NCBI GenBank assembly: GCA_002841655.1
Contig: PHAH01000003.1
Coordinates: 1 to 23,838, forward strand
Reading direction: 5' to 3'
Origin: Candidatus Falkowbacteria bacterium HGW-Falkowbacteria-2
GTDB lineage: Bacteria > Patescibacteriota > Patescibacteriia > Patescibacteriales > UBA12465
DNA: 23,838 nt
The notes under the pieces were generated by a model. That model did no database searches and was not told where the DNA came from. It saw only the letters and a program-made list of their open reading frames with translations. Below, one piece after another: positions 8,052 through 13,748 of this stretch; the stretch's first letter is position 1; each line of letters begins with the position of its first letter. The translations under genes and the position numbers were made by a program.

Positions 8052-8309
8052 ATGTTAAAGCTGGTTTCAGATGTAATCGGCAATTTTTTAGTTTCCTTGA
8101 TTAAAGTTTACCAAAAAACACTATCTCCCGATCATGGCTTGTTTAAGTACAAGCATCCATATGGTTTTTGTCGTTTCCACCCCACTTGTTCAAACTATAG
8201 TATTCAGGCAATTGAGAAGTATGGACCAATTAAAGGCTCGTTAAAGGCAGCTTGGCGAGTATTGCGATGCAACCCTTTTAATAAGGGGGGCGAAGACCCA
8301 TTAAAATAA
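8052..8309 (+). CDS. yidD: membrane protein insertion efficiency factor YidD
   Basis: An 85-residue, cysteine-containing, membrane-associated protein that helps YidC-dependent insertion. Family motifs are clear: YQKTLSP near residue 20, CRFHPTCSNYSIQAIEKYG in the middle and RVLRCNPFNKGGEDP at the end. It starts 4 bp after the rnpA stop and ends 7 bp before yidC, so the genes are one transcript. The YGFCRFHPTCS cysteines are conserved. Length is at the usual value. Confidence 0.97.
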   Translation: MLKLVSDVIGNFLVSLIKVYQKTLSPDHGLFKYKHPYGFCRFHPTCSNYSIQAIEKYGPIKGSLKAAWRVLRCNPFNKGGEDPLK

Positions 8310-8316
8310 ACAATTT

Positions 8317-9069
8317 ATGATCTATCTATTTAACACGATTTTCTATCAGCCGATTTTTAATCTACTTGTATTCCTTTACGATTCTGTTACTTTTCAGGAT
8401 CTTGGGCTAGCAATTATTTTATTAACGGTCATTATCAAATTAATTCTTTGGCCGTTATCGAGAAAATCAATTAAATCTCAACAATCACTACAAACGCTTC
8501 AGCCAAAGATTGACGAGCTCAAAGCAAAACATAAAGGTAATCAGCAAGAAATGGGCAAGGAGATGATGGCACTCTACAAGGAGCACAAGATTAATCCTTT
8601 TTCATCCTGTCTGCCTTTAATACTGCAACTGCCATTTTTCATTGCGGTTTATCAGGTGTTACGTAAAGGGCTTGATAATAACTTTGAAATGCTATATCCC
8701 TTTATCGCTAGACCAGAAGTTATTCATCCTTTTCTATTAAATTTTTTAGATTTGTCTAAGCCAAATATCTATCTCGCAGTGTTAGCGGGCGCAGCGCAAT
8801 TCTGGCAGGCAAAAATGATGATGGCTAAGAAGGTTGATGTAAAGACCGGCGGCGAGGGCGCCAAAGATGAAAACATGGCGGCAATTATGAGTAAACAAAT
8901 GGTTTACTTTATGCCAGCCCTGACTGTTTTCATCGGCATCACTCTTCCGGGAGGGCTAACCCTCTACTGGTTAGTCATAACATTACTCACCGTTTTGCAA
9001 CAAGTGGTGATGGCACGGAAGCAACCAAAAAATGACCCACCGACAATTGAGGGCCAAATCATACAATAA
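8317..9069 (+). CDS. yidC: membrane protein insertase YidC/Oxa1 (short form)
   Basis: A 250-residue insertase that moves hydrophobic segments from ribosomes or Sec into the membrane. The large periplasmic P1 domain of Gram-negative YidC is absent, as in Gram-positive SpoIIIJ-type proteins. Five hydrophobic segments are apparent (about 5-22, 28-48, 95-117, 143-160 and 195-228). The cytoplasmic helical hairpin is the charged stretch about 50-90 (SRKSIKSQQSLQTLQPKIDE onward), followed by NPFSSCLPLILQLPFF. The first helix of the groove reads TVIIKLILWPLSRK, with Lys41 where an Arg is usual. There is no lipobox, so it is probably not a lipoprotein. It ends at a shared terminator. Confidence 0.96.
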   Translation: MIYLFNTIFYQPIFNLLVFLYDSVTFQDLGLAIILLTVIIKLILWPLSRKSIKSQQSLQTLQPKIDELKAKHKGNQQEMGKEMMALYKEHKINPFSSCLPLILQLPFFIAVYQVLRKGLDNNFEMLYPFIARPEVIHPFLLNFLDLSKPNIYLAVLAGAAQFWQAKMMMAKKVDVKTGGEGAKDENMAAIMSKQMVYFMPALTVFIGITLPGGLTLYWLVITLLTVLQQVVMARKQPKNDPPTIEGQIIQ

Positions 9070-9080
9070 ATAATCATTAT

Positions 9081-9106
9081 AAAAACCGGGTATCACCCGG
9101 TTTTTT
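9081..9106. terminator. bidirectional terminator after yidC
   Basis: AAAAACCGGGT pairs with ACCCGGTTTTT around loop ATC (9081-9105), with an A-run on one side and a T-run on the other. It can end yidC and also the convergent gene, whose stop codon (9105-9107) overlaps the hairpin. Confidence 0.85.
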
Positions 9107-9848
9107 ATATAAATCCTCTTTCTTTTCCCACTATTACATTAATCTTTTGCGGTATAATGCCAACCTCAGCTGGCAAAGGCACCGCGACAGAGCCATCAAG
9201 TATCAGTTCGCCTTCTCCAGAAATCTTTATGTTGTTACTTGTTAAGAATGTGTTGTCCTCACCGCGCCCACTTATAACTAGATTTAAATGATTGTCATAT
9301 GGATCGATGCGGTCTTTGCAGAATAAGCCAAGATCATCATTAAGGTTAACAATTTTCACTGTAGTTTTTTTGGTTAATTCAAGTGTGTAGTCTTCGTCAA
9401 TACTCACCTTTGCATTGCTACTTGTAATTTCAGCCTTGTTTAAAAAAATATTATTTCCCGCAACACCAATGTCTATTTGTTTAATGCGTCGCGCAAGCAA
9501 GATGTTGCAAGCATCTTCTTCTTTTTTTATACCAAGCGAAGTGGCAATTGAATTGTTGTCTCCTATGGGAATAATGGAAAACAAGACATCCTTTTGAAAA
9601 AATCCGTAGGCTTTATTGGTAATCATCGCACCGATAACTTTATTTGCAGTTTCGTTGTTACCGACAGCAATAATATTCTTTATACCATTCTTTATCTCAG
9701 CCTGAATGACGTCACGGACATTTTTAATGGAGCCTAAACGAATGATCTTGCCGTTAAGGCCAAGGTCAGTTAGCCTGATCTCGATACGGTTCAGCGCGCG
9801 GCGATAACGGCCTTTATTTAAATAGTCATCGTAAATGTATGCATTCAT
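9105..9848 (-). CDS. diacylglycerol kinase-like protein with degenerate catalytic motif
   Basis: A 247-residue protein with the overall pattern of the DAGK/LCB5/YegS lipid-kinase family, which phosphorylates diacylglycerol or related lipids. The N-terminal strand region (IYDDYLNKGRYRRALNRIEI) resembles the family start. The nucleotide-binding GGDGT motif, expected after a hydrophobic strand, appears as AVGNNETANKVIGAMI (residues 61-76), and the later PxGTxNDxA motif appears as IPIGDNNSIATSLGI (93-107). The key Gly-Asp-Gly-Thr is therefore not kept, and activity is doubtful. The C-terminal half is beta-rich. It starts 14 bp after the bactofilin stop and is very probably cotranscribed with it. 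It could be a catalytically dead lipid- or nucleotide-binding protein; the family link is an inference from pattern. Confidence 0.65.
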   Translation of the reverse strand: MNAYIYDDYLNKGRYRRALNRIEIRLTDLGLNGKIIRLGSIKNVRDVIQAEIKNGIKNIIAVGNNETANKVIGAMITNKAYGFFQKDVLFSIIPIGDNNSIATSLGIKKEEDACNILLARRIKQIDIGVAGNNIFLNKAEITSSNAKVSIDEDYTLELTKKTTVKIVNLNDDLGLFCKDRIDPYDNHLNLVISGRGEDNTFLTSNNIKISGEGELILDGSVAVPLPAEVGIIPQKINVIVGKERGFI

Positions 9849-9862
9849 ACGGCTGTTAAGCG

Positions 9863-10264
9863 CTATTCAGCTTCTTCTACGGTTTCAATTTTTTTATCAA
9901 CGCGCTTGGCATCCGATGCGGAAACAATAATTTGGCCAGTAATTGATGCGCCACGTTCGATTGAGATTTCGCCGCATTGGACATCACCTGCAATTTTAGC
10001 AGTCTTACCAATCGCTAGATAGCGACGAGCTTTGATGTTACCGCTGATTTCGCCGTTGATTAAAGCTTCATTTGCCTCCACGTTGGCGTTAACGCGAGCC
10101 TTCTCACCGATAAACACATTTGCTTCGGTCTTTAAGCTTCCTTCTAGAAAACCTTCAATAACAATGTCTCCCTTGCCATTAAAATTACCTTTGACGCGAA
10201 TTGAGGCGCCGATAATTGTTTCGGCATCTTTAAGACGCTCGAGTTTGTTGTCTTTGCTAAACAT
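9863..10264 (-). CDS. bactofilin (polymer-forming cytoskeletal protein)
   Basis: A 133-residue bactofilin, a right-handed beta-helix protein that polymerises into filaments at the inner face of the membrane and organises wall or stalk synthesis in other bacteria. The core (about 17-115) is a series of short strands with regular Gly/Ile/Val spacing: IIGASIRVKGNFNGKGDIVI, EGSLKTEANVFIGEKARV, LINGEISGNIKARRYLAI and ERGASITGQIIV. The N-terminal tail is short and charged; there is no membrane helix. It is the first gene of a two-gene unit with the DAGK-like gene and has a strong promoter at 10350-10378. GGAGGA occurs about 20 bp upstream of the ATG, too far to serve as a normal ribosome-binding site. 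Confidence 0.93.
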   Translation of the reverse strand: MFSKDNKLERLKDAETIIGASIRVKGNFNGKGDIVIEGFLEGSLKTEANVFIGEKARVNANVEANEALINGEISGNIKARRYLAIGKTAKIAGDVQCGEISIERGASITGQIIVSASDAKRVDKKIETVEEAE

Positions 10265-10349
10265 AAATTTAAATAATCCGGTCCTCCAACGAAACGGATG
10301 TTCAATTTAAAAGGCAGTAATAATTGAGTTGTTAATTATAATTGCTTAC

Positions 10350-10378
10350 ATTTTAGTATATAATTCGTAAGTTGTCAA
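10350..10378 (-). promoter_or_regulatory. promoter of bactofilin/DAGK-like operon
   Basis: On the minus strand a perfect -35 TTGACA (10378-10373), a 17-bp spacer and TAAAAT (10355-10350). The predicted start is near 10343, giving a leader of about 80 nt before the ATG at 10264. Confidence 0.7.
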
Positions 10379-10421
10379 AAATTTATTTAATGTTATTATA
10401 ATAAGACTAGAGGTAAAAGGG

Positions 10422-10450
10422 TTGTAAAAAAATTACGTTTCGGTTATTAT
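10422..10450 (+). promoter_or_regulatory. promoter of tRNA-Arg(CCU)
   Basis: TTGTAA (10422-10427), a 17-bp spacer and TATTAT (10445-10450) place the transcription start near 10457, 7 bp before the tRNA. Confidence 0.6.
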
Positions 10451-10463
10451 TATTCTTGACCTC

Positions 10464-10535
10464 GCCCTTGTAGTTTAATGGATAAAACAAGAATCTCCTA
10501 AGTTCTAGATCCAGGTTCGATTCCTGGCGAGGGCA
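10464..10535 (+). tRNA. tRNA-Arg (anticodon CCU)
   Basis: A 72-nt cloverleaf: acceptor GCCCTTG/CGAGGGC, D-arm GTTT/AAAC, anticodon stem AGAAT/GTTCT with loop CTCCTAA (anticodon CCT) and T-arm CCAGG-TTCGATT-CCTGG. It reads AGG codons. The discriminator A is followed by CCT, so CCA is not encoded. Confidence 0.93.
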
Positions 10536-10547
10536 CCTGTATGCCTA

Positions 10548-10576
10548 TTGACAAATCTGTAATAATATAGTACTTA
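10548..10576 (+). promoter_or_regulatory. candidate promoter of tRNA-Ala(GGC)
   Basis: A perfect -35 TTGACA (10548-10553) is followed after 17 bp by TACTTA (10571-10576), a poor -10. The -35 and its position before the tRNA support a promoter; the exact -10 is unsure. The first parS-like palindrome lies directly downstream. Confidence 0.4.
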
Positions 10577-10587
10577 GGATAATCCAT

Positions 10588-10603
10588 TGTTCCACACAGA
10601 ACA
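10588..10603. repeat. parS-like palindrome, copy 1
   Basis: TGTTCCACACAGAACA. It matches the parS form TGTTCCACGTGGAACA at 13 of 16 positions, with a perfect left half-site TGTTCCAC. It lies between the tRNA-Ala -35/-10 region and the tRNA. Confidence 0.6.
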
Positions 10604-10607
10604 TTTT

Positions 10608-10681
10608 GGGCCATTAGCTCAGTTGGCTAGAGCGCTTCCATGGCATGGAAGAGGTCAAGGGTTCAAGTCCCTTATGGTCCA
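10608..10681 (+). tRNA. tRNA-Ala (anticodon GGC)
   Basis: A 74-nt cloverleaf: acceptor GGGCCAT/ATGGTCC (one G-T pair), D-arm GCTC/GAGC, anticodon stem CTTCC/GGAAG with loop ATGGCAT (anticodon GGC) and T-arm AAGGG-TTCAAGT-CCCTT. Discriminator A at 10681; CCA not encoded. A terminator follows immediately. Confidence 0.96.
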
Positions 10682-10687
10682 CAGTAA

Positions 10688-10714
10688 AAGAAGGTAATTA
10701 CTACCTTCTTTTTT
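10688..10714 (+). terminator. terminator of tRNA-Ala
   Basis: AAGAAGGTA (10688-10696) and TACCTTCTT (10702-10710) form a 9-bp stem with loop ATTAC, then TTTT. It isolates the tRNA transcript from the palindrome array downstream. Confidence 0.8.
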
Positions 10715-10744
10715 GTTAACAAGGTTACTATATTGGAATTTAAT

Positions 10745-10760
10745 TGTTCTTCGTAGAACA
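10745..10760. repeat. parS-like palindrome, copy 2
   Basis: TGTTCTTCGTAGAACA, 13 of 16 against TGTTCCACGTGGAACA. Flanking A/T bases extend the symmetry to ATTGTTCT/AGAACAAT. Confidence 0.6.
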
Positions 10761-10830
10761 ATATCCTAAAATTTTAGTATTGTATAAGTTGAAATGATAA
10801 TTTTTGGTGATACATGTGCACACATTGTTG

Positions 10831-10898
10831 TACATAAATCAGAAATCCTCTCCGATGAAGCATTCTGGGGCTCAAGTTATTGCACGTATACATCATTA
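10831..10898 (+). repeat. diverged direct repeat, unit A
   Basis: About 68 bp that align with 10979-11045 at roughly three-quarters identity with a few small gaps. Shared blocks are AAATCAGAAA, a CTCT..CCGA block, CATTCTG, AAGTTA and TGCACGTA. It lies 70 bp after palindrome copy 2, in the same relative order as unit B after copy 3. Confidence 0.6.
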
Positions 10899-10921
10899 GT
10901 CTAACTAATCTCTACGCGAAC

Positions 10922-10937
10922 TGTTCTTCGTAGAACA
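10922..10937. repeat. parS-like palindrome, copy 3
   Basis: TGTTCTTCGTAGAACA, identical to copy 2; both are followed by ATAT. Confidence 0.6.
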
Positions 10938-10978
10938 ATATTCTTCCTAAATTATATTGTTGTAGTGCCGCATATTTA

Positions 10979-11045
10979 TACAAAATCAGAAAATTCTCTG
11001 CCGACGAAACATTCTGATCAAAGTTAATGCACGTACATATTATTA
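10979..11045 (+). repeat. diverged direct repeat, unit B
   Basis: Partner of 10831-10898. Together with the palindrome before each, it suggests that a unit of roughly 150-180 bp was duplicated and then drifted. Small gaps between the two copies disrupt any shared reading frame. Confidence 0.6.
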
Positions 11046-11067
11046 ACGTGGCCAACCTCTTCATACT

Positions 11068-11083
11068 TGTTCTTTGTAGAACA
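11068..11083. repeat. parS-like palindrome, copy 4
   Basis: TGTTCTTTGTAGAACA; differs from copies 2 and 3 by one central base. Confidence 0.6.
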
Positions 11084-11214
11084 ATTTAAACAACCACGTT
11101 GGATTATTGCCGATAATGCAATTTTAAACTTCCAATATCTAACTCATTGTATCTTGAGTAATATAGTATAGCGAGACTATTTAAGAGATGGGATTTTGTG
11201 TAATTAATTTAGAA

Positions 11215-11230
11215 TGTTCTTTGTGGAACA
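11215..11230. repeat. parS-like palindrome, copy 5
   Basis: TGTTCTTTGTGGAACA; its right half is a perfect parS half-site (GTGGAACA, the complement of TGTTCCAC). Confidence 0.6.
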
Positions 11231-11317
11231 ATTGATTATACGGTACCACACTCATGTAAGCACCTAGTAAGAAGTATAAATGGTCCTGTACAGTTAAAAG
11301 AGGGATACAACATCGAA

Positions 11318-11333
11318 TGTTCCACGAAGAACA
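11318..11333. repeat. parS-like palindrome, copy 6 (best parS match)
   Basis: TGTTCCACGAAGAACA matches TGTTCCACGTGGAACA at 14 of 16 positions, with a perfect left half-site. It is about 127 bp before the trxB start. Confidence 0.65.
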
Positions 11334-11422
11334 ATCAAATATTAGCTAATGTTAGTATATATTGCGACTTTTTGTGTAGTATTAGCTAATTCCTATATTT
11401 TGCTTTTTAATAATTGAAACAG

Positions 11423-11428
11423 TATAAT
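11423..11428 (+). promoter_or_regulatory. candidate -10 element of trxB
   Basis: A perfect TATAAT lies 31 bp before the trxB ATG. The best -35 at 17-bp spacing (TTGCTT, 11400-11405) is weak. A second TATAAT at 11449-11454 is too close to the start for anything but a leaderless message. Confidence 0.35.
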
Positions 11429-11459
11429 ATCAATACTGAAAATAACATTATAATAAATT

Positions 11460-12392
11460 ATGTACGACACTATTATTATTGGCCAAGGGCCGGCTGGTAT
11501 CACTGCTGGAATTTATGCGGTGAGACGCGAAATGAAAACCCTTATAATCGGCAAAGAACCAGGTGGTCAGATAATCTGGGCAAGTGAAATTGAGAATTAT
11601 CCTGGATTTATTACTATTACCAACTTTGAGTTGATCGATAAGTTCAACGAGCACGCAATTAAGTCTGGCGTCGAAATAAAAAATACAGAGGTAACTAGTG
11701 TCCAAAAACGAGAAGACGGAATTTTTGTCGTTGAAACCCCGGCTGGAACTTTTGAGGCAAAGACGGTTATTGCTGCCATGGGCTTGGCGCCACGGCGCTT
11801 ATCAGTTCCCGGAGAAATGGAGTTAAGCGGTCGTGGTGTTTCATACTGCGCTAATTGTGATGGTCCCTTGTATAAAGGCAAAACCGTGGCGGTTGTTGGT
11901 AGTGGTAACTCAGCCTTCGATGCGGCGGAAGTCATGTCTAAAATCGCAGCCAAGGTATATTTAGTCGTGCGTGGAAGTGCCTTTAAAGCATTTGACGCTT
12001 TAGTAAAAGAAGTACAGGCAAGACCAAATATAGAGGTGTTAACAGAGGCGCAAACACTGGAAATCAAAGGAGAAAACAAAGTGGAATTCTTAGTGTACAA
12101 AAATGCCAAAGAAGAAATAGTTAACTTGCCATTAGATGGCGTATTTGTGGAAATTGGTAGGATTGCTAGTACCGATTTATTGCGTGATTTTGTAGAGCGC
12201 GATCAACAAGGACAGATATTGGCAGATGATAAGCAGGAAACAAAAACACCTGGACTATTTGCAGCCGGGGACGTGGTCCATAGTGAATATAAACAGATAA
12301 CAATTGCGATGGGACAAGCAACCGTCGCAGCCTTATCCGCCTATCAATACATACAGCAACAAGAAACGAAAAAACATGAGCTGGTAAAATAA
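11460..12392 (+). CDS. trxB: thioredoxin reductase (NADPH)
   Basis: A 310-residue cytoplasmic flavoenzyme that passes electrons from NADPH through FAD and a redox disulfide to thioredoxin. The N-terminal FAD motif is IIGQGPAGITAGIYA (Gly8, Gly10, Ala12). The redox pair is C130-A-N-C133 followed by DG, against the more common CATCDG. The NADPH-binding motif VVGSGNSAFDAAE follows (about 146-158). The second FAD motif FAAGDVV lies near 276-282. Length is normal for the low-molecular-weight enzyme. It stands alone between the palindrome array and its own terminator; no thioredoxin gene is adjacent. The first ATG is chosen because the FAD motif begins within a few residues of it. Confidence 0.95.
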   Translation: MYDTIIIGQGPAGITAGIYAVRREMKTLIIGKEPGGQIIWASEIENYPGFITITNFELIDKFNEHAIKSGVEIKNTEVTSVQKREDGIFVVETPAGTFEAKTVIAAMGLAPRRLSVPGEMELSGRGVSYCANCDGPLYKGKTVAVVGSGNSAFDAAEVMSKIAAKVYLVVRGSAFKAFDALVKEVQARPNIEVLTEAQTLEIKGENKVEFLVYKNAKEEIVNLPLDGVFVEIGRIASTDLLRDFVERDQQGQILADDKQETKTPGLFAAGDVVHSEYKQITIAMGQATVAALSAYQYIQQQETKKHELVK

Positions 12393-12400
12393 AAATAAAG

Positions 12401-12429
12401 AAAATCGCCCTTTCAGGGGCGATTTTTTT
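12401..12429 (+). terminator. terminator of trxB
   Basis: AAAATCGCCC (12401-12410) pairs with GGGCGATTTT (12417-12426) around TTTCAG, followed by further T residues. It separates trxB from the glycan operon. Confidence 0.85.
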
Positions 12430-12433
12430 ATAG

Positions 12434-12439
12434 TATAAT
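12434..12439 (+). promoter_or_regulatory. candidate -10 element of the glycan operon
   Basis: A perfect TATAAT 31 bp before the ATG at 12471 and just after the trxB terminator. No convincing -35 is seen. Confidence 0.4.
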
Positions 12440-12470
12440 GAAGGTGTTATAAGTAACGTCAATTGAATCT

Positions 12471-13748
12471 ATGAATAATAAGATCCATCTTGTCGCTGTA
12501 GACATGGGCTATGGCCACCAACGCGCGGTTTATCCGTTGCTTGAGTTTAGTCGTGAAGGTGCGCTTAACTTGAATGATTACACTAATATTGAAAGCTGGG
12601 AAAAATCCTATTGGTTGAATTCTCAAAAAACTTACGAAAAAATTTCTTACTTCAAACGCATCCCCGTGGCTGGTTCTTTAGTTTTTAAAGCCATGGACTA
12701 TTTTCAACAGATTGATAAGTTTTATCCCCGTCGTGATTTATCGCCAATGACCACACAGCAAAAAATGTTTTTCGGTGCAATCAAGAAAGGAGTTAGTCGT
12801 GGTTTAATTTCGGAGTTAGCAAAAGAACCATTACCATTTGTCACAAGCTTTTTTGTGGCCGCATACGGCGCTGAATACTATAACTATCCTGGCGACATCT
12901 ACTGTATTGTTTGTGATGCTGATATTTCGCGCGCCTGGGCACCAATTGATCCAAAGAACAGTCGAATTAAATATTTCGCTCCAAATGAAAGAGGACGTGA
13001 GCGTCTAAAAATGTATGGTGTGCCTGCTAACAATATTATTGTCACTGGCTTTCCTTTACCACTAGAGAATATTGGTGAGAATGATGAAATATTAAGAGAC
13101 GATTTAGGGAAACGAATTGTTTCATTAGATCCACTGAACGCTTTTCGAAAAACGTATGAAAATTATCTAAAGAATAATCTTGACTTGCCGGCTGAATCTG
13201 GTCGACCACTCACTATTACTTTTGCTGTTGGTGGGGCCGGTGCGCAGCGAGAAATTGGTAGCCAGATACTGAAGAAACTACAGTCACACATTAAGGAGGG
13301 AAAAATAAAGCTGAATTTAATTGCTGGTGCCCGTGAAGATGTAAATTCGCACTTCACTACAGCGGTAGCTGAACTAGGTTTAGAAAATAACGAGAATGTC
13401 CGCATTATTTACCATCCTCAAAAGATGGAATACTTCCGTCAGTTTAATGAGTGTTTGCGTGAAACTGATGTGTTGTGGACAAAACCATCAGAGCTGAGCT
13501 TTTACTCTGGCTTAGGGTTGCCGATAATCATGTCTGAGCCAGTTGGATCACAGGAACATTTTAACCGTGAGTGGTTGATATCAATTGGAGCTGGGCTTGA
13601 TAGTCCAGACCCTGAATATGTTGCTGAGTGGTTACTGGACTGGCGTCGAGACGGAAGGTTGGCCAGAGCTGCTTTCAATGCATTTCTTAACGCACCCAGA
13701 AACGGCGTGAGGAATATTAAAAAAGCATTGTTTAATGAAAATCTATGA
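12471..13748 (+). CDS. GT-B-fold glycosyltransferase (MurG/MGDG synthase-like)
   Basis: A 425-residue protein with the layout of GT28-type GT-B enzymes, which move a sugar from a nucleotide-sugar to a membrane lipid or lipid-linked acceptor. The N-terminal glycine loop is VDMGYGHQRAV (10-20), like the G-x-G-H loop of MurG and diacylglycerol glucosyltransferases. The inter-domain region reads FAVGGAGAQREIG (251-263), where MurG-like proteins have a GGSxGA loop. The donor site pattern is WTKPSELSFYSGLGLPIIM (336-354) followed by GSQEHFNREW, close to the family's KPGG-x-T-E-A-x-x-x-GxP and Q-E-x-N. There is no signal peptide or membrane helix, so it is probably peripheral at the inner face. It is translationally coupled to the next gene (ATGA). 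The fold is fairly safe; donor and acceptor are unknown. Confidence 0.75.
   Translation: MNNKIHLVAVDMGYGHQRAVYPLLEFSREGALNLNDYTNIESWEKSYWLNSQKTYEKISYFKRIPVAGSLVFKAMDYFQQIDKFYPRRDLSPMTTQQKMFFGAIKKGVSRGLISELAKEPLPFVTSFFVAAYGAEYYNYPGDIYCIVCDADISRAWAPIDPKNSRIKYFAPNERGRERLKMYGVPANNIIVTGFPLPLENIGENDEILRDDLGKRIVSLDPLNAFRKTYENYLKNNLDLPAESGRPLTITFAVGGAGAQREIGSQILKKLQSHIKEGKIKLNLIAGAREDVNSHFTTAVAELGLENNENVRIIYHPQKMEYFRQFNECLRETDVLWTKPSELSFYSGLGLPIIMSEPVGSQEHFNREWLISIGAGLDSPDPEYVAEWLLDWRRDGRLARAAFNAFLNAPRNGVRNIKKALFNENL

Larger units (their letters stand above)
10715..11459. other. gene-free region holding most of the parS-like palindrome array
   Basis: About 745 bp without a credible gene, the longest such stretch in the window. 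Its dominant content is five of the six copies of a 16-bp palindrome (starts 10745, 10922, 11068, 11215 and 11318; the first copy, at 10588, lies before the tRNA-Ala gene). Start-to-start distances for the six are 157, 177, 146, 147 and 103 bp. Outer arms TGTTC and GAACA are identical in all six, while the six central bases vary. Spacer sequences are mostly unrelated apart from the repeat pair at 10831-10898 and 10979-11045. The pattern suits cooperative binding of a dimeric protein, with ParB the leading candidate given the match to parS and nearness to dnaA. I found no RNA gene in it. Confidence 0.6.

Noticed and set aside
10794..10904. A 36-codon open frame (MIIFGDTCAHIVVHKSEILS onward) inside the palindrome array
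   Set aside because: The frame lies partly in repeat unit A, and the matching part of unit B has small gaps and stops that break it, so the sequence is drifting as non-coding DNA.
10588..11333. LexA/SOS boxes as an explanation for the palindromes
   Set aside because: Gram-positive LexA sites are GAAC-N4-GTTC, with arms in the opposite order; here the form is GTTC-N6-GAAC. Six sites before no SOS gene also does not fit.
10745..11333. RNA hairpins or attenuators formed by the palindromes
   Set aside because: Stems are only 5-8 bp, the inner bases of copies 1 and 6 do not pair, there is no T-run, and copies lie far from any gene start.
10588..11333. CRISPR array or integron attC sites
   Set aside because: Repeat unit is 16 bp, spacers vary from 87 to 161 bp, and there is no cas or integrase gene.
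13471..13479. TGTGGACAA, an 8-of-9 DnaA box in the GT-B gene
   Set aside because: It lies inside a conserved coding segment (VLWTKP) and is isolated, so chance is the simplest explanation.
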